Assembly (NCBI GenBank): GCA_965368085.1
Contig: CBDULP010000004.1
Location: 1-64,000 of the forward strand
Direction: 5' to 3'
Length of the DNA stretch: 64,000 bases
Origin: Peptoclostridium sp965368085
GTDB taxonomy: Bacteria > Bacillota > Clostridia > Peptostreptococcales > Peptostreptococcaceae
In this document: positions 1 to 8,386 of the stretch, piece after piece
Position numbering within the stretch: the first letter of the stretch is position 1
How the letters are laid out: each line of letters starts with the position of its first letter
Notes under the pieces: generated by a model
The model's input: only the letters and a program-made list of their open reading frames with translations
Database searches by the model: none
What the model was told of the DNA's origin: nothing
Position numbers and translations under genes: made by a program

Positions 1-562
1 TCTCTTCCTTGAAAGTTGTCTCAAGCACCCCTGCTCTTGCAGATCCTATTCCTATAGCATAAGACATCGCAAGGTCTCTCGCCTTTCCGCTGTAGTCCTG
101 ATGGATTGCTATAAGAGCCGGCACTCCTCCGCCTTCTGTATAGACTCTTCTTACAAGGTGACCTGGTCCCTTTGGCGCTGCCATGAACACATCTACGTTT
201 TCAGGCGGATTGATCTGAGTGAAGTGGATGTTGAATCCATGTGCGAATGCAAGCGCATCGCCTTCTTTAAGGTTGTCCTTTATGCTATTTTCATAAACCT
301 CTCTCTGCTTTTCATCCGGGATAAGCAGCATTACCACATTTGCCATCTTTGCAGCCTCTGCAACCTCGTATACCTGGAATCCATCTTGTCTCGCCTTGTC
401 AGCAGACTTGCTGCCCTTGTGAAGTCCTATCACAACGTCCGCTCCGCTTTCCTTGAGGTTTAGCGCATGGGCGTGGCCCTGGCTTCCGTATCCTATTATC
501 GCCACTTTTTTGTCCTTTATTACATTGAAGTCTCCGTCTTTTTCATAATACATTTTTGCCAT
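1..562 (-). CDS. ilvC: Ketol-acid reductoisomerase, N-terminal part (cut by window edge)
   Basis: Catalyses the NADPH-dependent, Mg-dependent isomeroreduction of acetolactate or acetohydroxybutyrate, the second common step of valine, leucine and isoleucine synthesis in the cytoplasm. About 187 residues are visible. The Rossmann start reads VAIIGYGSQGHAHALNL, followed by LIPDEKQREVYE and the substrate-side AHGFNIHF and AAPKGPGHLVR segments, all typical of class I KARI. The start ATG lies two bases after the stop of the upstream ACT-domain gene, with a GGGGG ribosome site inside that gene's last codons, so the two are translationally coupled. The C-terminal all-helical domain lies outside the window. 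Expression should follow the T-box leader upstream. Confidence 0.97.
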   Translation of the reverse strand, partial: MAKMYYEKDGDFNVIKDKKVAIIGYGSQGHAHALNLKESGADVVIGLHKGSKSADKARQDGFQVYEVAEAAKMANVVMLLIPDEKQREVYENSIKDNLKEGDALAFAHGFNIHFTQINPPENVDVFMAAPKGPGHLVRRVYTEGGGVPALIAIHQDYSGKARDLAMSYAIGIGSARAGVLETTFKEE

Positions 563-563
563 T

Positions 564-806
564 TTAGTTTTCCCCCTTAAGTTCTTCTATTTCAAATACA
601 TCTACAAGCTTTTCCATGTGTTTTATTGCCTGGTTTACTCCAAGCTTTTCTCCATCATTTATTGTTATAAAAAGGCTTGATGTTCCGCAGTCTGAAAAAT
701 CCATTTGTAAATTCTTTATAGAAAATTCCTTTCTTCTCAAAACTCCTACAACTCTCAAAAGAGATTCCATACCGCTTTCAACCTTTACACTTAGCATCCT
801 GTCCAT
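564..806 (-). CDS. ilvN: Small ACT-domain protein, acetolactate synthase regulatory subunit-like
   Basis: An 80-residue protein consisting of a single ACT domain (MLSVKVESGMESLLRVVGVLRR at the start, SSLFITI in the core strand). ACT domains of this kind bind branched-chain amino acids and give feedback control to the acetolactate synthase large subunit. Usual IlvH proteins are about 160 residues, so this is the short, single-domain form. It is the first gene after the T-box leader and directly precedes ilvC; no large subunit gene is in view, so the partner must lie downstream of ilvC or elsewhere. The start ATG has a strong GGGGGGG ribosome site. The family call is good; the exact partner is inferred. 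Confidence 0.8.
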   Translation of the reverse strand: MDRMLSVKVESGMESLLRVVGVLRRKEFSIKNLQMDFSDCGTSSLFITINDGEKLGVNQAIKHMEKLVDVFEIEELKGEN

Positions 807-934
807 ACCATTTCCCCCCCTTTATATTTTTCGAAGATTTCGAATATTCAAATTTCGATATTTGCAGTTATCCCTGATTTCCCCCATTTCTCAAAATATA
901 TGTTAACAGCTTGGCCCACTTTTAAATTTTTGTA

Positions 935-1248
935 AATAAAAAACCTTCGTTCCTACAACTACAGTATATAGTCATAGGGACGAAGGTATATATTCCTCGT
1001 GGTACCACCCTAATTCATGGCAAAAGCCATCTCTAAAGTCAGGTCAGGGACAAGCCTTAACCATATAGCCATATAACGGTGGCGACCGGCCTTGCCTACT
1101 TGGATTCTTTCGACTTGGCAGCTCGGGAGTGATCATTGTACACCTCACACGATGCTAATTTCCACCAACCATTAGCTCTCTACAATCATGCAAACAGGTA
1201 TTTTTGTCTCCGTCTAAACTTTTAACTCATTTATTTTCGATTTCTATG
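935..1248 (-). promoter_or_regulatory. T-box leader riboswitch controlling ilvN-ilvC
   Basis: The minus-strand leader contains the hallmark T-box sequence AGGGTGGTACCACG (complement of 998-1011), a stem I region with AGAGAG-like and GGTGGAAATTAGC elements further upstream, and a terminator: arms at 976-987 and 943-954 with one mismatch, followed by six T. T-box leaders sense uncharged tRNA through a specifier codon and then form an antiterminator using the T-box sequence. A plausible specifier is ATC (Ile) at 1131-1133, which fits the ilv genes, but I assigned it by eye and it could be shifted. The leader fills the gap between the promoter and ilvN. Confidence 0.93.
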
Positions 1249-1254
1249 TATGCT

Positions 1255-1283
1255 ATTATAAAAGCATTCAGACAATATGTCAA
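1255..1283 (-). promoter_or_regulatory. SigmaA-type promoter for the T-box operon
   Basis: On the minus strand a perfect TTGACA (complement of 1278-1283) and a perfect TATAAT (complement of 1255-1260) are separated by 17 bases. Transcription should start near 1248 and run into the T-box leader. The -35 box sits in the loop and edge of a perfect 13-bp inverted repeat (1267-1297). Confidence 0.9.
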
Positions 1284-1297
1284 GCATATTGTCTGAA
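1267..1297. repeat. Perfect 13-bp inverted repeat overlapping the ilv promoter
   Basis: TTCAGACAATATG and its exact complement are separated by a 5-base loop. On the plus strand the second arm runs into TTTTTT. On the minus strand the repeat follows the 46-codon gene and covers the -35 and spacer of the ilv promoter. It may be a terminator for the small upstream gene, an operator, or both. Confidence 0.75.
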
Positions 1298-1309
1298 TTT
1301 TTTATGTTT

Positions 1310-1450
1310 TTAATCTTTTTTAATACAAACCTCTTTTTCCTCAAGCTCTTTCTTTAGATGTTCTATTTCTTTTGCCATCTGTTTTATAATATTCTTCATT
1401 ATCTTTATTATCTGTTCTTTTTCTCTAAGTTCTAGATCTTTTTCATCCAT
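1310..1450 (-). CDS. Small charged coiled-coil protein, unknown function
   Basis: A 46-residue ORF starting MDEKDLELREKEQIIK, rich in Lys, Glu and Ile, with a heptad-like pattern that predicts one continuous amphipathic helix. The ATG at 1450 lies six bases after GGGGGA; an ATG two codons upstream would touch that site, so 1450 is preferred. The gene stands alone between the SIMPL gene and the T-box promoter and is followed by the 13-bp inverted repeat. I do not recognise the family. The good ribosome site and low-complexity helical composition support a real small protein, but conservation could not be tested. Confidence 0.5.
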   Translation of the reverse strand: MDEKDLELREKEQIIKIMKNIIKQMAKEIEHLKKELEEKEVCIKKD

Positions 1451-1641
1451 AATCATTCCCCCATGTCAAAAACCAGTTGCTGTTTCTTTTGTAAATCTGT
1501 ATACGCTAATATATATCCTGTATTTATTATACCCACATACACATCATTTAAAAAGAAATTTAAAATCATATGTGCTGTAATTCAAATTTTCTTATACGGT
1601 TTTGTCGAAATAAGTCATATGTTTTATTCTCGTCCGGCTTT

Positions 1642-2382
1642 TTAATTCACTTCAAATTCACAAGAAACAACCGCTGTAATCTCTTTTTCTATTGACGTGG
1701 TATCATTTATCCCATAGTCGGATATTTCATTCGAATAGAGAGGAGTAATTTGAAATACCCCCAGTCTTGCAGACCTTAATTTACCCGGTTTATTGCCTGT
1801 TACTGAAAGGAGTTTTTGAGCCCTTAGCTTTGCATCCTGCGCTGCCACCTCTATCATCTCTATTTTCAAATCCGAAAGTTTTGTATAAAAATATTGCGGG
1901 GAATTGGACTGAAATTCAACGCCTTCATTTATAAGTTCTGTAGACTTTCTTGAAAGCTGTGTTATCTTGTCTATGTCATTAGAGCTTATTTCAACATTCT
2001 GGTAGAGCCTGTAGCTTTCAACTCTGTTTGTATATACTCCATTGGGCAAAATTTCATTGTATGTTGATGTGTTTATTGCTGAAAAAACTATGTCTTGTTC
2101 GGGAACTCCATTTTCCACTAGATACCCCTTTACCTTTTTTGCATTTTCACCAAGCATATCGTATGCAGTAGACAAATTTGCCGACTGCACGCTGAAACCG
2201 CCTGTCCAAACAGCAAAGTCTGATTTAATCTGTTTTTTTGCCGAGCCCTTGACCGAAAGTGTGTTTTGCAGCGACTTTACCTTTACAAACCCTCCTGTAA
2301 CTATAAGCGATGAAATAATTAGTGCCACTGACAGAATGAGCGCTGCAACTGATGTTGCTTTGTTTTTGCCGCTATTGTCCAT
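1642..2382 (-). CDS. SIMPL (DUF541) domain protein, membrane-anchored
   Basis: A 246-residue protein with a short cytoplasmic start, one N-terminal membrane segment (about residues 12-34, AALILSVALIISSLIVTGGF) and an extracytoplasmic SIMPL/DUF541 domain. Typical family segments include TLSVKGSAKKQIKSDFAVW, VPEQDIVFSAINTS and the helix ending AAQDAKLRAQKLL. SIMPL proteins (YggE-like) are widespread surface proteins often linked to oxidative or envelope stress, with no settled biochemical role. The gene has GGAGGG before its ATG and begins 18 bases after the metal transporter stop codon, so the two probably form an operon. Confidence 0.85.
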   Translation of the reverse strand: MDNSGKNKATSVAALILSVALIISSLIVTGGFVKVKSLQNTLSVKGSAKKQIKSDFAVWTGGFSVQSANLSTAYDMLGENAKKVKGYLVENGVPEQDIVFSAINTSTYNEILPNGVYTNRVESYRLYQNVEISSNDIDKITQLSRKSTELINEGVEFQSNSPQYFYTKLSDLKIEMIEVAAQDAKLRAQKLLSVTGNKPGKLRSARLGVFQITPLYSNEISDYGINDTTSIEKEITAVVSCEFEVN

Positions 2383-2400
2383 AATAGTCCCTCCAATCTG

Positions 2401-3228
2401 TTATACAAACATCAAAAGGCTTATCGCCATTACAATCATGCCCGATATAAGTCCATATATGGATATGTGGTGCTCTCCATACTCTCTTGCCGCTGGAAGC
2501 AGTTCATCAAATGATATGAACACCATTATCCCCGCAACTCCCGCAAACAGTATTCCGAATACAAGGTCATTGAAAAATCTCAAAAACAGTACATATCCTA
2601 CAATGGCTCCTATAGGCTCCGCAAGACCTGAAAGAAACGAATAATAAAATGCCTTTTTCTTGTTTCCAGTGGCATAGTATATTGGAACTGAGACAGCTAT
2701 ACCCTCGGGCACGTTATGTATTGCTATTGCAACTGCAATTGGAACTCCAAGAGATACATCCTTAAGAGTCGCTGTAAAAGTTGCCAGTCCTTCTGGAAAA
2801 TTGTGTATCCCTATTGCAAGTGCCGAAAAAAGTCCAAGCCTTAAAAGCTTTGTCTTTTTATCCGTTTCCCCGCCACGAAGCTCCTCGACTTCGCCCATTT
2901 GCTCGATACTTCTGACCTCATGCGGGTTTTCAAACGCAGGAACCAGCTTGTCTATCAATGCTATGAATGCCATTCCCCCAAAGAAGGACGCCACAGTTAT
3001 CCAGTTCCCCATTTTCACACCTTTAAATGCCACAAGCGAATCTTTTGCCTTAAGAAAAATTTCAACAAAAGATACATATACCATGACCCCCGCCGAAAAT
3101 CCAAGTGAATAGGATAGGAATTTTTTATTGGTAGTTTTTGCAAAAAATGCAAGGGCACTTCCCACACCTGTTGCAAGACCTGCAAAAAGCGTCAGCCCGA
3201 ATGCTATCATTACATTATCACTAAACAT
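2401..3228 (-). CDS. zupT: ZIP-family divalent metal transporter, ZupT-like
   Basis: A 275-residue, largely hydrophobic protein of the ZIP family, which imports zinc and related divalent cations across the cytoplasmic membrane. The two signature metal-binding helices are clear: HNFPEGLATF in TM4 and HNVPEGIAVSVPI, with AEPIGA in the following helix; those His, Asn and Glu residues line the transport site. About eight membrane segments are expected, with a charged loop between TM3 and TM4 (around residues 105-125). Start ATG preceded by GGAGG. The length fits bacterial ZupT. A promoter-like sequence lies just upstream at 3268-3296. Metal specificity cannot be read from sequence. Confidence 0.92.
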   Translation of the reverse strand: MFSDNVMIAFGLTLFAGLATGVGSALAFFAKTTNKKFLSYSLGFSAGVMVYVSFVEIFLKAKDSLVAFKGVKMGNWITVASFFGGMAFIALIDKLVPAFENPHEVRSIEQMGEVEELRGGETDKKTKLLRLGLFSALAIGIHNFPEGLATFTATLKDVSLGVPIAVAIAIHNVPEGIAVSVPIYYATGNKKKAFYYSFLSGLAEPIGAIVGYVLFLRFFNDLVFGILFAGVAGIMVFISFDELLPAAREYGEHHISIYGLISGMIVMAISLLMFV

Positions 3229-3267
3229 AAACTTCCTCCACTACTATAAATTTGAACCCTTCCTACG

Positions 3268-3296
3268 ACTATAATATCCATTATTGTTCTGCTCAA
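3268..3296 (-). promoter_or_regulatory. Candidate promoter of the zupT-SIMPL operon
   Basis: Minus strand TTGAGC (complement of 3291-3296) and TATAGT (complement of 3268-3273) are separated by 17 bases, about 40 bases before the zupT start. It sits in the 194-base gap after the helicase gene. No Zur-like palindrome was obvious. Confidence 0.5.
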
Positions 3297-3422
3297 ACTT
3301 ATTTTACGATTTTGCAAATCCCCTTAACATTATATGACATTTTTATCATTTCCATTACATTTTTATTATCGCTTCTTAACAGTCTATTTTTTTATACTAT
3401 TTTGATTTCATTGTGCACTATT

Positions 3423-5420
3423 TTACTTTCCTCTTGTTATGAGCTTCTTTTTCAGACATGCCGCATAGTCAAGTACTTTTATGCTCCCTCCAAATTTCAC
3501 CGTTATGGTTTTTTCATCTTTTTCTATGACAAGCCCTCTTTTAAAGTTCTTGTGATACACATATTCGCCTTCATATGCACTTTCCAGGGAACTGTACATT
3601 TCATCCACAAACCTTGACGGGCTTGTTGTTTTGCCGTATTTTTGCTTTGGAGTGTATATTTGAGCACTGTCTTTAGCCCTTGTGAGTGCGACATAAAAAA
3701 GCCTTCTCTCCTCTTCCATTCCCGCCTCCATACTTTTTTCATGAGGCGAAATTCCTTCCACAGCGCCTATTACAAATACATGCCTGAATTCAAGACCCTT
3801 TGCACCGTGCATCGTGGTAAGGGTGACACTGTTTTCAACCTTCTTTTTTCGCTGTTCCAAAAGCTCTTTTTTTACATTGTCTATGTGATCAATAAAAGCC
3901 TTTATATCCGGAAAATATTTGGCAGATTCCTGCATCTCGTCAAGAACCTCAAACAGTCCTTCTGGCTTTATACTTCTTTTGTCCGAATACTCCAATATAT
4001 ACCTGTCATATTCTATCTGAGTTCTTAAAATCGAAATAGCATCCTGAGGCGCAGCGCCCGACATGAGATTCAGGTCCCTTTTCATCTCGTCAAGCGTTTT
4101 TATTTGAACCTTGTGGAGATTTGAATACCTCTTCAGCCCTTCTATAAAATCCATGCATCCCATTGCACTTCCTATGCTGTCTTTTGATATATATCTGAAC
4201 GGCTTGTTTATTATTCTCTTATAGTCGTCTCCCGACGCCATTTCACACGCAGCCTTCAGGTAAGCTATCACATCCTTTGCAACCCAGTGATCATATACCG
4301 TCATTATCCTGTCCGCAACTGTAAAAGGTATGTTATAGTCCATGAACACATCTATAATCGCCCTCGACTGCATATTCGTCCTGTATATGACCGCGAAATC
4401 AGAAAAGTCCATCGAAAGCTTTCTCACTTTCTCCAGTATGTCGTTTGCCACTTTTTCAGCCTCGTCCACAGAGTCCTTTGCCTCGACAATATCCACCGAA
4501 CCCTTATCCTTCCTTACCGGCCTTATATTCTTGAAGTTTCTCTCACCATTGTTCTTTATGAGGCTGTTTGCCGACTCCACTATGCTGGCTGCCGACCTGT
4601 AATTGGAGCTTAGTATTATCTTTTTTACGGGCGAAAAATAGTTTTCAAACTCGCTTAAAAACTCTGGCCTTGCCCCTCTAAATCCGTATATCGACTGGTC
4701 TTCGTCCCCCACCACAAAAATATTTTGCTCGCTTGACACCAGCATTTTCACAGTTTCAAGCTGAACCCTGTTTATATCCTGAAACTCGTCTATAAGTATG
4801 TGTTTGTACCTGTTTCTCACATACTCAAGAGCCCTGCTGTCCTGTTCAAAAAGTCTGTGAGTTAAAGTCAGCATGTCATCAAAGTCTATCTTGTTCATCT
4901 CTTTTTTATAATTCTCATATGAATCGAACACTCTTTGGAGTTCCTCGTTCGAAAACACCTGTGAGCTAAACTGTCCAATTGGGATCATGTCATTTTTTAT
5001 ATATGAAATTTCAAGTATCACATCAGATACAAAATCGTCATCCTGGGCGTTTTCCACCGAAAAAGTCGACAGTATGTTTTTAAGTATCTTTTTTTTCAAA
5101 TTCTCATCAATTACATTATCAGAGCTGTAACCCCTGAAAGCCCTGAGCATTCTGAAAAACACCGAATGAAATGTTCCAAATGAACAGTTGCGGCTTTCCG
5201 GACAAATTCCTATGGCTCTTTCCTTCATTTCAAGTGCAGACGCCCTTGTAAAGCTTATTGAAAGTATATTTTTGGGGTTTACTCCATTGTTTTTTACCAG
5301 GTTTGCAATCCTGTATGTTATCACCCTGGTCTTTCCAGAACCAGGACCCGCTATTACCGCACACGGGCCTTTAAAATGCTTCGCAGCCTTAACCTGTTCG
5401 CCGTCCAATCCATTGTACAT
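3423..5420 (-). CDS. UvrD/PcrA-like ATP-dependent 3'-5' DNA helicase
   Basis: A 665-residue superfamily 1A helicase that unwinds DNA in repair or replication restart. All main motifs are present in order: motif I AGPGSGKTRVITYR (near residue 25), motif II LIDEFQDI, motif III GDEDQSIYGFRGA, motif IV LSSNYRS, motif V TTMHGAKGLEF and motif VI RRLFYVALTRAK. It is shorter than classical PcrA (about 740), with a reduced 2B region and a short C-terminus that contains a YVYHKNFKRG-like segment, so it is probably one of the short UvrD paralogues of clostridia rather than the essential PcrA. Transcribed away from the yprB-like gene, separated by 351 bases. Confidence 0.92.
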   Translation of the reverse strand: MYNGLDGEQVKAAKHFKGPCAVIAGPGSGKTRVITYRIANLVKNNGVNPKNILSISFTRASALEMKERAIGICPESRNCSFGTFHSVFFRMLRAFRGYSSDNVIDENLKKKILKNILSTFSVENAQDDDFVSDVILEISYIKNDMIPIGQFSSQVFSNEELQRVFDSYENYKKEMNKIDFDDMLTLTHRLFEQDSRALEYVRNRYKHILIDEFQDINRVQLETVKMLVSSEQNIFVVGDEDQSIYGFRGARPEFLSEFENYFSPVKKIILSSNYRSAASIVESANSLIKNNGERNFKNIRPVRKDKGSVDIVEAKDSVDEAEKVANDILEKVRKLSMDFSDFAVIYRTNMQSRAIIDVFMDYNIPFTVADRIMTVYDHWVAKDVIAYLKAACEMASGDDYKRIINKPFRYISKDSIGSAMGCMDFIEGLKRYSNLHKVQIKTLDEMKRDLNLMSGAAPQDAISILRTQIEYDRYILEYSDKRSIKPEGLFEVLDEMQESAKYFPDIKAFIDHIDNVKKELLEQRKKKVENSVTLTTMHGAKGLEFRHVFVIGAVEGISPHEKSMEAGMEEERRLFYVALTRAKDSAQIYTPKQKYGKTTSPSRFVDEMYSSLESAYEGEYVYHKNFKRGLVIEKDEKTITVKFGGSIKVLDYAACLKKKLITRGK

Positions 5421-5771
5421 ATCTCCATTACCTGCCTTCTATAATAAAGCTTATCCCGAAGCCACCAATTCATATACAAATGCTATAAACTGGCAGTTCC
5501 TTGATATTTAATGATATCCAATAACATAACCTACACAATAAACATCCAAAATCCACCGGGCAAAATCCCCTATATTCAAAAGTAATTTATGGGTGACCCA
5601 CTTATATGATAACATATGTATTATATAAAATAATTTTCACAAAATATTTAATGCATCTTGATTTTAAATCACATTTCAAATTTCAAGGCAATATAATGCC
5701 GCAAAGGTTCTGAAGCGAATACCCCATCAAATTTTTGTGGTCAATTTGCGATCAAAAGGAGAAATTATATT
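5421..5771. other. Divergent intergenic region between helicase and exonuclease genes
   Basis: A 351-base AT-rich region that must hold both divergent promoters. Seen in it: a short perfect palindrome with arms TGGGT and ACCCA around 5590-5600, a TATAAT at 5692-5697 that could be the plus-strand -10 although no good -35 is placed, and an AAAGGAG ribosome site before the plus-strand gene. I see no open frame or RNA gene. Confidence 0.5.
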
Positions 5772-6686
5772 ATGGAAATAATTTCACATATAATAGATGA
5801 GTCCGTGGGCCTGCCTGAAAATCACTGCGTATTCGACATAGAAACCACAGGCCTGAGCCATGCACGCTGCCATGTAATACTCATAGGAATTCTGTTTGAA
5901 AAATGGGGAAAGACGCACATAAAGCAACTTTTTGCACACAACAGGAAGAGCGAAAAAGAACTTCTATTTTATTTCAAAGAACTCTTTAAGACATTTAATG
6001 GACACATATCATATAATGGTTTTTCATTCGACATACCATTTTTAAATGCAAGACTTAAAAATTGCAATATAGACTTTCAAATAGAAAAGGACAATGGATT
6101 AGATCTTCTTAGGATTGTAAGATCGCACAAGGAGCTTTTGCAGCTTGAAAGCTGCCGCCTCAAGGATATAGAAATATCACTGGGAATACAACGTGAAGAT
6201 ACCATTTCTGGAAAAGAGAGCGTTGAGCTCTATAATTCGTTCGAAAAGAGCCAAGATGAATACCTAAAAAGAAAAATACTTCTCCACAACCACGATGACA
6301 TATACTACCTCTCAAAACTTTTAAGCATAGAGGATGTTATAAATAGCAAAAAAACTCAAAACTCCATCAGCCTAAATATAAACGGGCAGGAATGTCTGGC
6401 TTTCATGGAGTCGTTCAAATTAAAAGGGCTGGTGCTTTCATTTGTTTACAGCCTGAATTCGAATCTTCCAATGCCATTTGAGGTATATGAAAAAAATTTC
6501 AATGTGAAGTCTGAAAATGATTCTATAAAAATGGATATAAGCCTCATAAGGACAAATGACTCGAACGGAAAAAAGCTGCTTGCATTCGATGCAGGCAGCC
6601 TAGTTCCCATAAAAAGAGAATCTTTGGTCAAAGAAAATATATGCCAAGTTGGAAATCTTATATTGCAGAGCCTATTTCGATTCTAG
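5772..6686 (+). CDS. YprB-like DEDD 3'-5' exonuclease (RNase H fold)
   Basis: A 304-residue protein of the RNase H-like exonuclease group related to Bacillus YprB. The first acidic pair is in VFDIETTGLS (about residue 22), the second motif is ISYNGFSFDIPFLNARL, and the third is in LLHNHDDIYYLSKLL, giving the four acidic DEDD ligands for two metal ions. The family acts as single-strand nuclease in nucleic acid metabolism; the exact substrate here is unknown. The C-terminal third (about 200-304) is less typical. Start ATG with AAAGGAG. It is one of few plus-strand genes in this part of the window and its last 15 bases overlap the convergent nnr gene. Confidence 0.8.
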   Translation: MEIISHIIDESVGLPENHCVFDIETTGLSHARCHVILIGILFEKWGKTHIKQLFAHNRKSEKELLFYFKELFKTFNGHISYNGFSFDIPFLNARLKNCNIDFQIEKDNGLDLLRIVRSHKELLQLESCRLKDIEISLGIQREDTISGKESVELYNSFEKSQDEYLKRKILLHNHDDIYYLSKLLSIEDVINSKKTQNSISLNINGQECLAFMESFKLKGLVLSFVYSLNSNLPMPFEVYEKNFNVKSENDSIKMDISLIRTNDSNGKKLLAFDAGSLVPIKRESLVKENICQVGNLILQSLFRF

Positions 6687-8198
6687 TATATCTTTAATGC
6701 CTTTTGGAATCATCTCTATTATGTCAGATGCTATAAGAGAATACTCCCCGTATTTTTCAAGCGCAAGCCTTCCAGCCATGCTATGTATGTATACACCAAG
6801 CGTGGCTGATTCCGAAAGGGAGTACCCTTGTCCCAACATGCTTGCTATTATTCCAGAAAGTACGTCTCCACTTCCAGCTGTAGCCATACCTGGATTTGGA
6901 TTGCAGCATATGTATGTCTGCTCTCCAGGCGACGCTATAACCGTAGCAGTTCCCTTTAGAACTACCGTGACTCCATAGTCTGAAGCAAATTTTCTGGCAA
7001 TGCTTATGCAATTTTCAAGCACATATTCAGTGTCCTTTCCAAGCACCCTTGCCATTTCGCCCATGTGGGGCGTTATTATTATGTCCTTTTCCTTTATTAT
7101 ATCCAGATTATCCTTAAGAACATTGAGCCCGTCGGCATCTATTACCATTGGTACTTCTGATTCAATAAGTTTTTCCACAAGCGCTTTTCTTTCAGTCGCC
7201 TGCGACAATCCTGGACCTACGAGTATTGCGTCCATTTTTTTTAGGCTTTCAAGCATGAAATTGGCATCTGAAAAATCAGATTCCACTGTTATTACTTCAG
7301 CATTTTTGCCTGATACCGCCCCAAAAGTGTTGTAGTCCACATATAGATTTACTATTCCACTGCCACTTCTCATGGCCGCCTTTGAACAAAGCAGCGCCGC
7401 ACCTGGCATGTTCCTGCTTCCAGCCGCCATTCCAATTTTACCGTATGTTCCCTTGTGTGAATTTCCCCTTCTCTTTTTTAGTGTTTTGCATATGTAATCC
7501 ATGTCCAGAATATTCCTGTCAAATCCACTCAGTATTGATTTGGGTATCGAAATGTCAACAAGCTCAGTCTTTCCGCTGTAATAAATTCCATCATTTATTA
7601 TATGTGCAGGCTTGTACGATGCAAATGTAACCGTCTCATCCGCCTTGACTGCACAGCCCATTACAAATCCGGTATCCGCATTTATTCCCGAAGGCAGATC
7701 CACCGAAAAAACATATTCCTTTGGATCATATTCATTTATGCTCTCTATTATCTCTTTCATCCTTCCCTTGACAGGCCTGTCTATGCCTATTCCAAATATG
7801 GCATCCACTATGACTTCAAAACTGTTTTCACAAATAAAATCCTTAAAGTCCTCTCCAGTATACGTATAAACCACATTCATGCCCATCTTTTCAATTATTT
7901 CAAGATTTAAAAGGGCGTCTCCCCGAATCTCTTCCTTATTTCCTGTTATGGCAACAACTACATCGTATCCGTTGTTGTTAAGATGCCTAGCCACAACATA
8001 GCCGTCCCCACCGTTATTGCCTATGCCACAGACTACGAGCATTCTCTTGCTTTTACACGGAAAGCGTCTACTTATTATTTCAAACGTCTTCCTTCCTGCA
8101 TTTTCCATAAGTACCATTCCCGGTATTGAGTATTCCCTTATGGCCTTTGCATCCGTACTCTTCATCTCAAAAGAAAATAAAACCTTTTCCAAATCCAT
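6672..8198 (-). CDS. nnr: Bifunctional NAD(P)H-hydrate repair enzyme (epimerase and ADP-dependent dehydratase)
   Basis: A 508-residue protein that repairs hydrated NADH and NADPH. The N-terminal YjeF_N epimerase domain (about 1-215) contains GMVLMENAGR, CGIGNNGGDGYVVARHL and the DAIFGIGIDRPVKG loop. The C-terminal carbohydrate-kinase-like dehydratase (about 225-508) has KGTYGKIGMAAGSRNMPGAA, PHMGEMARVLG and the nucleotide-site motif AGSGDVLSGIIASMLGQG. Full length for the fused form. The annotated ATG is only two bases after AGGAGG, so translation may really begin at the TTG two codons later (8192), eight bases from the site. Converges on and overlaps the yprB-like gene by 15 bases. Confidence 0.95.
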   Translation of the reverse strand: MDLEKVLFSFEMKSTDAKAIREYSIPGMVLMENAGRKTFEIISRRFPCKSKRMLVVCGIGNNGGDGYVVARHLNNNGYDVVVAITGNKEEIRGDALLNLEIIEKMGMNVVYTYTGEDFKDFICENSFEVIVDAIFGIGIDRPVKGRMKEIIESINEYDPKEYVFSVDLPSGINADTGFVMGCAVKADETVTFASYKPAHIINDGIYYSGKTELVDISIPKSILSGFDRNILDMDYICKTLKKRRGNSHKGTYGKIGMAAGSRNMPGAALLCSKAAMRSGSGIVNLYVDYNTFGAVSGKNAEVITVESDFSDANFMLESLKKMDAILVGPGLSQATERKALVEKLIESEVPMVIDADGLNVLKDNLDIIKEKDIIITPHMGEMARVLGKDTEYVLENCISIARKFASDYGVTVVLKGTATVIASPGEQTYICCNPNPGMATAGSGDVLSGIIASMLGQGYSLSESATLGVYIHSMAGRLALEKYGEYSLIASDIIEMIPKGIKDILESK

Positions 8199-8349
8199 CT
8201 CCTCCTATATTTGTTTTATACGTTTATTATAGCAAATATAGCTGTATTTTGTATGAAATATCACGAATATTTTTATGTATATTCACAATAATATGCAGAT
8301 TTCATAAAATGCAAGCTCATACCTCACATGCCTGCAGTATGTTGTCTAA

Positions 8350-8382
8350 AAAAGAGCCGATATTCAGAATATCGGCTCTTTT
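8350..8382 (-). terminator. Intrinsic terminator of the glycogen operon
   Basis: A near-perfect hairpin with 16-base arms (8350-8365 and 8367-8382) just after the glgP stop codon; the minus-strand arm ends in a T run. It ends the glg operon and separates it from nnr. Confidence 0.85.
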
Positions 8383-8386
8383 ACAA

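Noticed and set aside
101..463. 120-residue plus-strand frame
   Set aside because: It lies entirely within ilvC on the other strand, which has clear KARI motifs; no ribosome site.
1463..1645. 60-residue plus-strand frame
   Set aside because: No ribosome site, odd composition, and it covers the upstream region of a minus-strand gene.
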